A model generated the notes under the pieces. The model was not told the origin of the DNA. It searched no databases and saw only the letters and a list, made by a program, of their open reading frames with translations. The translations under genes were made by a program, and so were the position numbers. A stretch of DNA of 64,000 bases from Oceanicella actignis (GTDB lineage Bacteria > Pseudomonadota > Alphaproteobacteria > Rhodobacterales > Rhodobacteraceae): NCBI RefSeq assembly GCF_008124525.1, contig NZ_VNHJ01000002.1, positions 310,001-374,000 of the forward strand, written 5' to 3'. This document shows positions 48,011-56,469 of this stretch, piece by piece (the first letter of the stretch is position 1; each line of letters opens with the position of its first letter).

Positions 48011-50050
48011 CTACCAGAGGATGCCAAGGCGCAGGGCCTCGTAGATGGCGGCGTGGATGTTGCGCGCCGCCACCGCGTCGCCGATGCGGAAAAGGCGCAT
48101 CCGCGCCTCGGGCCGGCGCGCGGGAAAGGGGTCGCGCCCGGCCAGCAGGGCCTTGTGGTCGATCTCGCCCAGGTTGCGGCTCAGGTGCTTGAGCGCGAAG
48201 TAGAGTTCGTCGAGCGGGGCGGTGGCGTGCTCGACCACCACCTGGTCGACGCGCCGCTCTTCGCGCCAGCCCTCGGCGTAGTCCGAGCCGAAGGTCGCGA
48301 CCAGCTCATTTCCCTCGCGGCGCACCCCCGTCAGGCGGGCGTTGATGGTCACGCGCACGCCCAGCTCGTGGAACGCCTTCATGTAGGGCGCATGGTTCAG
48401 GCCGCCGATCTCGGGCGCGAAGAATCGCTCGGGCGTGACCAGCTCGACCTCGGCGCCGGCGCGCGCCGCGACCTCGGCCGCGCTCATGCCCGGATGGGCG
48501 CCGTTGTCGTCATAGACCAGCACGCGCCCGGCCGGCTTGACCGCGCCCGAGAGGATGTCCCAGCTCGAGACGGTCAGCTCGGCGCCCGCGTCCATCGGCG
48601 GGGTCTGGGGCAGGCCGCCGGTGGCGATCACCGCCATGTCGGGGTCTTCGGCCAGCACGTCCTCGGCCTCGGCGTAGACGTTGAAGCGGATGCGCGCGCC
48701 AAGGCGCGCAAGCTCGTCCAGGCGCCAGTCGATGATGCCGATCACCTCGCGCCGGCGCGGGTTCTGGACCAGCAGGTTGACCTGCCCGCCGGCGCGGTCG
48801 GCCGCTTCGAGCACGGTCACGTCGTGGCCGCGCTCGGCCGCCACGCGCGCGGCCTCGAGCCCGGCGGGGCCGGCGCCGACGATCACCGCCTTGAGCGGCC
48901 TGGGCGCGGGCGGAATGACGTGGGGCATGCGCGCCTCGCGCCCGGTGGCGGCGTTGTGGATGCACAGCGCCTCGCCGCCCTCGTAGATCCGGTCGAGGCA
49001 GTAGGTGGCGCCCACGCAGGGGCGGATGCGGTGCTCTTCGCCGCGCATGACCTTGGCGGCGATGTGCGGGTCGGCGATGTGGGCGCGGGTCATGCCGACC
49101 ATGTCCAGCTTGCCCGTCGCGATCGCATGGCGCGCGGTGGCCACGTCGGGGATGCGCGCGGCGTGGAAGACGGGGATGCCGACCTCGGCGCGGACCTCGC
49201 CGGCGAAGTCCAGATGCGGCGCCGAGGCCATGCCCTGCACCGGGATCACCCGCGCCAGCGGCGCGTCGTGGTCGATATGCCCGCGGATCAGGTTGATGAA
49301 GTCGAACTTGCCCGAGGCGGCGATGCGGCGCGCGATCTCGACCCCTTCCTCGCGGCTCAGCCCCTTGTCCCAGTCCTCGTCCGCGACCATGCGGATGCCG
49401 ACGATGAAGTCGGGCCCGACGGCGGCGCGCACCGCGTCGATCACCGCCCATGTGAAGCGCAGCCGATTATCCAGCGAGCCGCCCCATTCGTCCTCGCGCC
49501 GGTTGGTGGCGGGGGACCAGAAGCTGTCCATCAGGTGGCCGTAGGCCTCGAACTCGATGCCGTCCAGCCCGGCCTCCTTCATGCGCTGGGCGGCGGCGGC
49601 GTAGTCCGCGACGATGCGGGCGATGTCCCAGTCCTCGGCCTCCTTGGGAAAGGCGCGGTGGGCCGCCTCGCGCACCGGCGAGGCCGACAGCACCGGCAGC
49701 CAGTCGCCCTTGTTCCAGCTGGTGCGCCGGCCCAGATGGGTCAGCTGGATCATCACCGCGGCGCCGTGCTCGCGGCACTCGTCGGCCAGGCGGCGCAGCC
49801 AGGGCACGATCTCGTCGCGATAGGCGTGCAGGTTGCCGAAGGCCTCGGGGCTGTCGGGCGAGACCACCGCCGAGCCCGCCGTCATGGTCAGCGCGATGCC
49901 GCCGCGGGCCTTCTCGACGTGGTAGAGCCGGTAGCGGTCCTTGGGCAGGCCGTCCTCGGAATAGGCCGGCTCGTGCGCGGTGGACATGATCCGGTTGCGC
50001 AGCGTCAGGTGCTTGAGCCGGAAGGGCTGGAGCAGGGGATCGTTCGTCAT
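48011..50050 (-). CDS. FMN/FAD oxidoreductase, TMADH/N-methyl demethylase-like
   Basis: A 679-residue two-part flavoenzyme: an Old Yellow Enzyme-type FMN barrel (LKHLTLRNRIMSTAHEPAY; MIQLTHLGRR; FEAYGHLMDSFWSP) followed by FAD/NADH-binding domains (AVIVGAGPAGLEAARVAAER). This is the layout of trimethylamine dehydrogenase, dimethylglycine catabolism protein and N-methylproline demethylase. The Fe-S segment is CVGATYC with a later Cys363; the second TMADH ligand (Cys348) is alanine, and the Cys that binds FMN covalently in TMADH is also missing. It follows the MttB-like gene by 69 nt. A role in oxidative N-demethylation of a betaine-like compound is likely; the substrate is not fixed. Confidence 0.82.
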   Translation of the reverse strand: MTNDPLLQPFRLKHLTLRNRIMSTAHEPAYSEDGLPKDRYRLYHVEKARGGIALTMTAGSAVVSPDSPEAFGNLHAYRDEIVPWLRRLADECREHGAAVMIQLTHLGRRTSWNKGDWLPVLSASPVREAAHRAFPKEAEDWDIARIVADYAAAAQRMKEAGLDGIEFEAYGHLMDSFWSPATNRREDEWGGSLDNRLRFTWAVIDAVRAAVGPDFIVGIRMVADEDWDKGLSREEGVEIARRIAASGKFDFINLIRGHIDHDAPLARVIPVQGMASAPHLDFAGEVRAEVGIPVFHAARIPDVATARHAIATGKLDMVGMTRAHIADPHIAAKVMRGEEHRIRPCVGATYCLDRIYEGGEALCIHNAATGREARMPHVIPPAPRPLKAVIVGAGPAGLEAARVAAERGHDVTVLEAADRAGGQVNLLVQNPRRREVIGIIDWRLDELARLGARIRFNVYAEAEDVLAEDPDMAVIATGGLPQTPPMDAGAELTVSSWDILSGAVKPAGRVLVYDDNGAHPGMSAAEVAARAGAEVELVTPERFFAPEIGGLNHAPYMKAFHELGVRVTINARLTGVRREGNELVATFGSDYAEGWREERRVDQVVVEHATAPLDELYFALKHLSRNLGEIDHKALLAGRDPFPARRPEARMRLFRIGDAVAARNIHAAIYEALRLGILW

Positions 50051-50119
50051 GCTCGGACCTCGGTCTGGGGGCGTAACCCGATTGGCGCGCGCCTTGGGCC
50101 GACGCGCAAGCCCGACGGC

Positions 50120-51661
50120 TCAGTGCCACATGTCGGGCCCCTGGGCCTTGCGGCGGGCGACGAAGTCGGCCAGGGCCTCGTCGATCGCGGGGTCGAGCGG
50201 CGGGGGCTCGAACTCGGCCAGGCGGCGCTTCCAGATGCGGTTGGCGCGCGTCGCCGCGTCCTCGGCGCCGGCTTCGAGCCAGGTCTCGTAGGGGTCGTCG
50301 TCGCCGGTCTCGGAGGGGCGGAAGGCGGTTTCGTAATGGGCCAGCGTGTGCGCGCAGCCGAAGAAGTGCCCGCCCGGCCCGACCTCGGCGAAGGCGTCGA
50401 GCGCCAGCGTCGCCTCGTCCACCCGCACGCCCTGCAGATAGGTGTGGAGCGCCCCGCACAGGTCGCAGTCAAGAACGAACTTCTCGTAGGACATGGACAG
50501 AAGCCCGTCCAGGAAGCCGGCCGCGTGCAGCACGAAATTGGCGCCGCAATGAATGGCCGACAGCATGGACATGGTTCCCTCGGCCATGGCCTGCGCGTCG
50601 GGCAGCTTCGAGGTGGTGAAGTTGCCCGCGCAGCGCAGCGGCAGCCCCAGCCGCCGCGCCAGCTGCCCCACCGCCAGCGAGCCGACCGCCGGCTCGGGCG
50701 TGCCGAAGGTGGGCGAGCCCGAGCGCAGGCTCATCGAGCTGAGGAAATTGCCGAAGATCACCGGCGCGCCGGGTCGCTCGAGCTGGGTCAGCGCGCAGCC
50801 GGCCATGGTCTCGGCCAGCGCCTGGGCGACGGCGCCGGCGGTGGTGACGGGCCCCATGGCGCCCCCCAGGATGAAGGGAACCACCACCGCCGCCTGGTTG
50901 GCGCGCGCATAGGCGCGCAGCGCCCGCGTCATGGTCCCGTCCCAGACGAGGGGCGAGTTGACGTTGACGTTGCCCAGGATCACGCAATTGGCGTCCACGA
51001 AGTCGGCGCCGAAGAGGATGCGCGCCATCTCGATCGAATCCTCGGCCCGGTCCTCGGCGGTGACCGAGCCCATGAAGGGCCGGTCCGACAGGCGGATATG
51101 CGCCAGGACCATGTCCAGATGGCGCTTGTTCACCGGGATGTCGGTCGGCTCGCAGATCGTGCCGCCCGAATGGTGCAGCCAGGGCGAGGACTGGGCCAGC
51201 TTCACGAAGTTCTGGAAATCCTCGAGCGTGCCGTAGCGCCGCCCGCGGTCCAGATCCATCACGAAGGGCGAGCCGTAGGCCGGCGCGAACACCACCTGAT
51301 CGGCGCCGATGCGCACCGAGTTGGCCGGATTGCGCGCGTGCTGGACGAACTCGCGCGGGGCCGAGGAGAGGATCTCGCGCAGCATGCCCGGCTCGAAGCG
51401 CACAAGCGCGCCCTCGACGCGCGCGCCGGCCCGGCGCCACAGCGCCAGCGCCGCCGGGTCGTCGCGGAACTCGATCCCGACCTCGGCCAGGATGCGGTCG
51501 GCCGCGCGCTCGATGCGCAGCAGCGATTCCTCGTCCAGCAGCTCGATCGGCGGAACCGCGCGGCGGATGCCCGGCCGCCCCGCCGGCGCGCCCGCCTCGG
51601 CGCGCCTGGCCTGCCGCGCCTGCCTTCCGCCTTGTCCCTTGCGCCGCGCCGATGCTTCCAT
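50120..51661 (-). CDS. MttB-family (trimethylamine methyltransferase-like) protein, non-pyrrolysine
   Basis: A 513-residue TIM-barrel protein of the MttB superfamily, which moves methyl groups from quaternary or tertiary amines to a corrinoid protein. Typical segments are RAADRILAEVGIEFRDDPAA, SGGTICEPTDIPVNKRHLD, PVIFGNFLSSMSLRSG, GSPTFGTPEPAVGSLA and CDLCGALHTYLQGV. The reading frame has no internal TAG, so it is of the non-pyrrolysine group whose studied members act on glycine betaine, proline betaine or carnitine. No corrinoid protein gene is in the window. It is divergent from a LysR gene, with a palindrome between, and is followed by the flavoprotein demethylase. Confidence 0.86.
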   Translation of the reverse strand: MEASARRKGQGGRQARQARRAEAGAPAGRPGIRRAVPPIELLDEESLLRIERAADRILAEVGIEFRDDPAALALWRRAGARVEGALVRFEPGMLREILSSAPREFVQHARNPANSVRIGADQVVFAPAYGSPFVMDLDRGRRYGTLEDFQNFVKLAQSSPWLHHSGGTICEPTDIPVNKRHLDMVLAHIRLSDRPFMGSVTAEDRAEDSIEMARILFGADFVDANCVILGNVNVNSPLVWDGTMTRALRAYARANQAAVVVPFILGGAMGPVTTAGAVAQALAETMAGCALTQLERPGAPVIFGNFLSSMSLRSGSPTFGTPEPAVGSLAVGQLARRLGLPLRCAGNFTTSKLPDAQAMAEGTMSMLSAIHCGANFVLHAAGFLDGLLSMSYEKFVLDCDLCGALHTYLQGVRVDEATLALDAFAEVGPGGHFFGCAHTLAHYETAFRPSETGDDDPYETWLEAGAEDAATRANRIWKRRLAEFEPPPLDPAIDEALADFVARRKAQGPDMWH

Positions 51662-51757
51662 GATCGCCTCCCTTCGCCGCGCCGCGCGCGCCGGTCGCGC
51701 GGCGCCCCAGGGGAACGCTAGACCGGGCGCGGGCGTGCGTAACGCTGGAAAATTCTC

Positions 51758-51782
51758 ATGCGGCGCATAAGCTGCGCTTATG
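51758..51782. promoter_or_regulatory. LysR-type binding sites over the lysR start
   Basis: Two adjoining dyads: ATGCG-G-CGCAT (51758-51768) and CATAAGC-TGC-GCTTATG (51766-51782). The second has perfect 7-bp arms, fits the T-N11-A rule and includes the LysR start codon. Such paired sites between divergent genes usually allow autorepression and activation of the neighbour. Confidence 0.6.
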
Positions 51783-52763
51783 ACGAACCTGCGCCGCCTG
51801 CTGCCCTCGCCGGGGCATCTGATCGTGTTCGAGGCCGCCGGCCGGCTCGGCAGCTTCACCGCCGCCGGGCGCGAGCTGGGCATGAGCCAGGCGGCGGTCT
51901 CGCTTGCGGTGCGCGCGCTCGAGGACCAGCTGGGCGCGCAGCTGTTCGTGCGCACGCCGCGCCGGGCGCGGCTGACGGATGCGGGGGCGCGCTTCTTCGC
52001 CGAGGTCTCGCAGGCGCTGTCGCAGATCCGCGCCGGGGTCGAGGCGCTGCGCGCGCGCGAGGACGGGCCCGTGACGCTGGCCGTCTCGACGGCCTTCGCC
52101 GCCTTCTGGATGATGCCCCGCCTGCAGCAGCTGCGCGAGGCGCTGCCCGGCGTCGATCTGCGCCTGCAGACCGCCGACCGCGACCTTGACCTGGTCGCCG
52201 AGGGAGTGCCCCTCGGCGTGCGCGGCGGCGATCCGGCCGACTGGCCCGGCCACGGCGCCGAGCCGATCGCCGAAGAGGTGATCTTTCCCGTCGCCAGCCC
52301 CGCCTGGATCGCCCGCCACGGCCTGCCCGCCGACCCGGCCGAGCTGGCGCGCCGGCGGCTCATCCATCTCGAAGAGCCCACGCGCCCGGCCGCCGACTGG
52401 GGCGACTGGTTCCGCGCCGCGGGCCTCGAGGGCGCCGAGCCCGCGCGCGAGCTGGTCATCAACGACTACGTCCTGGTCATCCAGGCCGCGCTCGAGGGGC
52501 AGGGGGTGGCGCTGGGCTGGCGCCACCTGGTCGAGCGGCACCTGCGCGCGGGGCTTCTGCGCCGCCTGGGCGGGCCGGCGCTGCGCACGGGGCGCTCGTT
52601 TCACGTCGTCTGGCCGCAGGGCGTCGCGCTGACGCCCAAGGCGCGCGCCGTGCGCGACTGGCTGGCCGCCGCGGCGGCCGAGGGGCGCCGCGCCGGCGCG
52701 CCCCGGCTCAGACGAAGATCAGCGCCGCGGACGCCGCCATCAGCGCCGACAGCGCGGTCATGA
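51780..52763 (+). CDS. LysR-family regulator (GcvA-like)
   Basis: A 327-residue regulator. The N-terminal helix-turn-helix reads FEAAGRLGSFTAAGRELGMS and QAAVSLAVRALEDQLGAQLF; the effector domain has TLAVSTAFAAFWMMPRL and QAALEGQGVALGWRHLV, typical of the GcvA/AmpR subgroup. It is divergent from the mttB-like gene, which it probably controls. The last 30 residues (RRAGAPRLRRRSAPRTPPSA) are Arg/Pro-rich, unlike the family, and run 56 nt antisense into the convergent lysE-like gene. Confidence 0.87.
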   Translation: MTNLRRLLPSPGHLIVFEAAGRLGSFTAAGRELGMSQAAVSLAVRALEDQLGAQLFVRTPRRARLTDAGARFFAEVSQALSQIRAGVEALRAREDGPVTLAVSTAFAAFWMMPRLQQLREALPGVDLRLQTADRDLDLVAEGVPLGVRGGDPADWPGHGAEPIAEEVIFPVASPAWIARHGLPADPAELARRRLIHLEEPTRPAADWGDWFRAAGLEGAEPARELVINDYVLVIQAALEGQGVALGWRHLVERHLRAGLLRRLGGPALRTGRSFHVVWPQGVALTPKARAVRDWLAAAAAEGRRAGAPRLRRRSAPRTPPSAPTARS

Positions 52764-53304
52764 AGCGGCGGTGGGCGCGCTCGGACGCCATCAGCCGGCG
52801 CAAGAGCCCGCCCGCCGAGGTCCAGAACACGCATACCAGCAGGTTCAGCCCCGAGAACACCAGCGCCAGGCGCGCCGCCTCGGCCGCCGGACCGCCCCCG
52901 CCGGCGAAGCCCGCCGCCGCCGCCAGCGCCACCGCCCAGACCTTGGGGTTGACCCATTGGAACAGCGCCGCCTCGGCCAGCGTCATCGGCCGTCCGGCGT
53001 CGGCGCCGCGCGGGCGGCGCGCGGCCGCGGCCATGGACCAGGCCAGCCGCAGGATCCACAGCGCCGCGATCGCCTTGAGGCCGGCCGCCAGCCACGGCGC
53101 CGCCGCCAGCGCCGCGCCCACGCCCAGCCCCGCCGCCGCCGCGATCGCCCCGACGCCCCCCGCCACGCCAAGAATGTGCGGGACCGTGGCCCGCACGCCA
53201 AAGCGCGCGCCCGAGGCGGCCAGCATCACCACGTTCGGCCCCGGCGAGAACAGCCCCGCGAAGACGAAGGCGGCCAGCGGGGCCAGCTGCGCGTCGGCGC
53301 TCAT
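52708..53304 (-). CDS. LysE/RhtB family amino-acid exporter (copy 2)
   Basis: A 198-residue membrane protein with about six hydrophobic segments. Signatures: FAGLFSPGPNVVMLAASGAR near the N-terminus, a central GVAGGVGAIAAAAGLGVG, and ALFQWVNPKVWAVAL. LysE-type proteins export basic or small neutral amino acids. It overlaps the previous lysE-like gene by 4 nt (ATGA) and its 3' end overlaps the LysR tail. Very Ala/Gly-rich. Confidence 0.85.
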   Translation of the reverse strand: MSADAQLAPLAAFVFAGLFSPGPNVVMLAASGARFGVRATVPHILGVAGGVGAIAAAAGLGVGAALAAAPWLAAGLKAIAALWILRLAWSMAAAARRPRGADAGRPMTLAEAALFQWVNPKVWAVALAAAAGFAGGGGPAAEAARLALVFSGLNLLVCVFWTSAGGLLRRLMASERAHRRFMTALSALMAASAALIFV

Positions 53305-53909
53305 CCCAGATCGGCGACGGCCAGCATCGCCGCGCCCGCCGCGACCATGGCGCCCATGCAAAGGTTGAAGGCCCGCAGCCGCGCGCCGCCGCCCAGAACG
53401 CGCCCCATGCCGGCGCCGAACGCCGCCCATCCATGCGCCGAGGTCAGGCCCGACGCCACGAACACCAGCGCGCAGGACGCCGCCTCGCGCAGCGGCGCGG
53501 CGCCGGCGACGAATTGCGAGACCACCGCCACGCACATGGCCCAGGCCTTGGGATTGACCCACTGGAACGCCGCCGCCTGCAGGAAGGTGAAGGGGCGCGA
53601 GGGGCCGCCCGCCGCGCCGGGCGCGCGCGCCGTCGCGATCCGCCACGCGATCCACAGCAGCAGCGCCGTGCCGGCCCAGCGCAGCCCCTCGCGCAGAAGG
53701 GCGCTTTGCTTGAACAGCCCCGCCAGGCCCAGCGCCGTCAGGAACATCATCAGCGAAAAGCCCAGCGCCACCCCCATCGCGTGCGGCAGCGTGCGCCGAA
53801 AGCCGAAGGTCGCCCCCGAGGCGGCCAGCATCGCGTTGTTCGGCCCAGGCGTCCAGGTCGAGGCCACGGCCAGCGCGGCCAGCGCGGCGAAGGTTTCGAA
53901 GGTCCACAT
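53301..53909 (-). CDS. LysE/RhtB family amino-acid exporter (copy 1)
   Basis: A 202-residue membrane protein of the same family as the next gene (shared TPGPNNAMLAASGATFGFR, PHAMGVALGFSLM and FQWVNPKAWAMCV). Start chosen at MWTFETF; an upstream in-frame ATG would add a hydrophilic segment. The two adjacent paralogues overlap by 4 nt and are co-translated, which may indicate a heteromer or simple duplication. Substrate unknown. Confidence 0.86.
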   Translation of the reverse strand: MWTFETFAALAALAVASTWTPGPNNAMLAASGATFGFRRTLPHAMGVALGFSLMMFLTALGLAGLFKQSALLREGLRWAGTALLLWIAWRIATARAPGAAGGPSRPFTFLQAAAFQWVNPKAWAMCVAVVSQFVAGAAPLREAASCALVFVASGLTSAHGWAAFGAGMGRVLGGGARLRAFNLCMGAMVAAGAAMLAVADLG

Positions 53910-53998
53910 CGGGGGCTCCGCGTTTCGGGCGATTTGGTCAGCAGGGGTGACCAAAGAAGATATGACGCGCTCCGCCCCGGCGCGTCAAGCGTGGCCGC

Positions 53999-55219
53999 TC
54001 AGCCCTTGCCGACCCGCGCCAGCAGCGCCTCGGCGTCGAGCCGCATGTCCGAGTCGAGCCACGCCTTTTCAAGGCGCCGCAGCTCGGCGCCCATCTGCGG
54101 CCCGGGGGCGACGCCGCGCGCGGCCAGATCGCGCGCGCGCACGGGCATCCGCGCGCCGGCGCCGCGCGCCAGCTCGGCCTCCAGATCCGCGGGCGGCGGG
54201 GCGGCGCGGGCGGCGGCGTCGATCAGCGCCGCGTCGCGCGCGGCGTCGGGGCCATGGCGCCAGGCGGCGCGGGCCGGGGGCTCGGCGGCCTCGCGCGCCG
54301 CGGCCGCGGCGGCCAGGCGGCGACGCTCGGCGTTGGACAGGCGCAGGGCCCGGGCCAGCTCGTCGGCGTCGGCGCCGGGCGCAAGCGCGGCCAGGCGGCG
54401 CAGCCAGTCGGGCGCGGCGCCGGCCAGCGCCTCGACATGCGTCAGGGGCGCGATCAGCGCCGGGTCGGCGCCCGGCAGCACCCGCGCCAGCGCGCCGCAG
54501 GCGGCCATGGCGGCCAGGGCCGGGGCGGGGTCCGGGGCGGCCAGAAGGCGGCGCATCTCGTGGCCGATGCGCTCGCGCGACAGGCGGTCGAGGCCGTCGA
54601 GCCCCTCGGCGCAGGCGGCCAGGCCCTCGGGGTCGATGCCGTTCGCGCCATACCAGGCGTGGAAGCGGAAGAAACGCAGGATGCGCAGGTAGTCCTCGCG
54701 GATGCGCCGGCCCGCGTCGCCGATGAAGCGCACGCGCCGCGCGCGCAGGTCGGGCAGCCCGCCCACGGGGTCCAGCACCGCGCCGTCGGGGCGCGCGTAA
54801 AGCGCGTTCATGGTGAAGTCGCGGCGCGCGGCGTCCTGGGCCAGATCGGCGCCGAAGGCGACCTCGGCATGGCGGCCATGGCCGCGCAGATCGGCGCGGA
54901 AGGTGGTGATCTCGAAGGGGCGGCCGTCGGCGACCGCGGTCACGGTGCCGTGCGCGATGCCCGTGGGAACGGCGCGCAGCCCGGCGCGGGTCAGAAGCTC
55001 GACGGTGCGTTCGGGGCGCGCATCGGTCGCCAGGTCCACATCGGCCACGGGGGCCGGCGCTCCGAAGCGCGAGAGCAGCGCGTTGCGCACGCAGCCGCCC
55101 ACGAACAGCGCCTGCGCGCCGCCCTCGAGCAGGGCGGCGGCGACGCGCTGCGCGGCCGGGTCGCGCAGCCACGCATCGTCCAGCGGCGCAAGGTCGGGAA
55201 CGGGCGCGGCGGCGCTCAT
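53999..55219 (-). CDS. cca: CCA tRNA nucleotidyltransferase/poly(A) polymerase family
   Basis: A 406-residue class II nucleotidyltransferase. Motifs in order: FVGGCVRNALLSRFG, ADVDLATDARPERT (catalytic Asp pair), HGTVTAVADGRPFEITTFR, ARRDFTMNALYARPDG and EDYLRILRFFRFHAW; then helical RNA-binding domains. It either adds CCA to tRNA 3' ends or polyadenylates RNA; class II sequence alone does not decide, but alphaproteobacteria usually have this single gene as the CCA enzyme. Its ATG overlaps the NUDIX stop by 4 nt, so the pair is translationally coupled. Confidence 0.9.
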   Translation of the reverse strand: MSAAAPVPDLAPLDDAWLRDPAAQRVAAALLEGGAQALFVGGCVRNALLSRFGAPAPVADVDLATDARPERTVELLTRAGLRAVPTGIAHGTVTAVADGRPFEITTFRADLRGHGRHAEVAFGADLAQDAARRDFTMNALYARPDGAVLDPVGGLPDLRARRVRFIGDAGRRIREDYLRILRFFRFHAWYGANGIDPEGLAACAEGLDGLDRLSRERIGHEMRRLLAAPDPAPALAAMAACGALARVLPGADPALIAPLTHVEALAGAAPDWLRRLAALAPGADADELARALRLSNAERRRLAAAAAAREAAEPPARAAWRHGPDAARDAALIDAAARAAPPPADLEAELARGAGARMPVRARDLAARGVAPGPQMGAELRRLEKAWLDSDMRLDAEALLARVGKG

Positions 55220-55968
55220 GCCGCGCCCCCGCCCGCGCCGTCAAGCGCGGCCAGGCGCGCGCTCAGCCCCACCAGCATGCGCGCCGTCGCGCCCCAGATG
55301 CGGCGTCCGCGCCATGGCATCTCGTAATACCAGCGCCGCTGGCCGTTCCACTCGCGCCAGCCGCGGGCGTGGTTGGCGGGGTCCATGAGCCAGTCGAGCG
55401 GAACCTCGAACACCTCGGCCACCTCCGAGGGGTCCGGGCGCGGCGAGAAGGCCGGGTCCACGAGCCCGAGCCAGGGCGTGACCAGAAAGCCGGTCACCGT
55501 CTCGTGCCCGTCGATGGCGCCCAGAAGCTCGACCATGGCGGGGTCGAGGCCGATTTCCTCCTGCGCCTCGCGCAGCGCGGCGGCGGCGGGCGAGGGGTCG
55601 TTCGGTTCGACCTTGCCGCCGGGAAAGGCCACCTGGCCGGGGTGGTGGCGCAGATGGTCCGCGCGCCGCGTCAGGATCACGTGCAGCCCCTGCGGGCGGC
55701 GCACCAGCGGGCACAGAACCGCGGCCGGGCGCAGCTTGCGGCGCGGGGGCAGCGCGTCGCGCAGCTCGGGGTTGAGGTCGTAGTCCGAGCTGCCCGCACG
55801 CCCGCCGCCGCGCGCCACGCGGCGCAGGTCGTCCTCGCTGACGGGCATCCGGGGCGGGCGCGGCGCGTCGAGCGGCTGCGGCCCGGCGCCGGGGTCGAGC
55901 GTGGGGTCGGCCTCGTCGTTCAGGGCCGCGGCGGGATCGTGCGGGGGCGTGTCGAAAGCGTCTTGCAT
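55216..55968 (-). CDS. CoA pyrophosphatase-type NUDIX hydrolase
   Basis: A 250-residue NUDIX protein. The catalytic box G-x5-E-x7-REUxEExGU is complete in GGKVEPNDPSPAAAA followed by LREAQEEIGL, and the preceding RADHLRHHPGQVAFP is the extra motif of CoA pyrophosphatases. It hydrolyses CoA or related nucleotide diphosphates. The first 60 residues are a low-complexity Asp/Pro-rich extension. It is directly upstream of cca. Start at MQDAFDTP. Confidence 0.9.
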   Translation of the reverse strand: MQDAFDTPPHDPAAALNDEADPTLDPGAGPQPLDAPRPPRMPVSEDDLRRVARGGGRAGSSDYDLNPELRDALPPRRKLRPAAVLCPLVRRPQGLHVILTRRADHLRHHPGQVAFPGGKVEPNDPSPAAAALREAQEEIGLDPAMVELLGAIDGHETVTGFLVTPWLGLVDPAFSPRPDPSEVAEVFEVPLDWLMDPANHARGWREWNGQRRWYYEMPWRGRRIWGATARMLVGLSARLAALDGAGGGAA

Positions 55969-56469
55969 GGGCAAGATGTGGCCCGCCGGGCGCGCGCTGG
56001 CAAGCGCCGCGTGCCCGCGCCGAGGCGCCCGGGGTGGCCGCCGCCGCCCCCCAAGGGTCGAGGCGGGCGGCGGGTCGGGGACTTCGAGACCTCGACCGAC
56101 GCGGGGATCGGGGGCGGGCCGCGGCGGCGGGCGCGGCGTGCGCGCGGCGCTGCGGGGCGAGACGACCGGGGCGGCCACGCGCCATTCGACCGGGGCCGCG
56201 CTGCGGGGCGGTCGAGGCGACCATGCGCCGCTCGACCGGGGGCCGGGCGGGCGGGGCTGCGCCGCGAGAGGGCGGGCGCGGCGACGTCCCGTTCGGGCGA
56301 GGCGGCGGCGCCGGGCGGTCGAGACGGCGGCCGGCTGTTCTGCCGCGGGCTTGGCGCAGGGCGGCCGTGGCGGCCTTGCGCCTTTTGGCCAAGGGCCCCG
56401 CGGGGGCGAACGAGGCGGCGTTGCGCCGTTCGGTCAGGGCCGCGTCGCGGGGCGCGGAGCGGGCGCGCC
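55969..56469. repeat. 501-nt GC-rich non-coding tract with degenerate repeats
   Basis: No convincing gene. At least four imperfect copies of a 19-21 nt element are seen: GCGCCATTCGACCGGGGCC (56179-56197), GCGCCGCTCGACCGGGGGCC (56225-56244), a more diverged copy at 56378-56398 and GCGCCGTTCGGTCAGGGCC (56423-56441). Spacing is about 45-46 nt within the first and last pairs. GCTGCGGGGCG also occurs twice (56149 and 56200). It looks like a decayed tandem array in the spacer upstream of the NUDIX gene. Confidence 0.5.

Noticed and set aside
50120-51661. Possible pyrrolysine-containing MttB
   Set aside because: There is no in-frame TAG within the gene; it belongs to the non-pyrrolysine branch.
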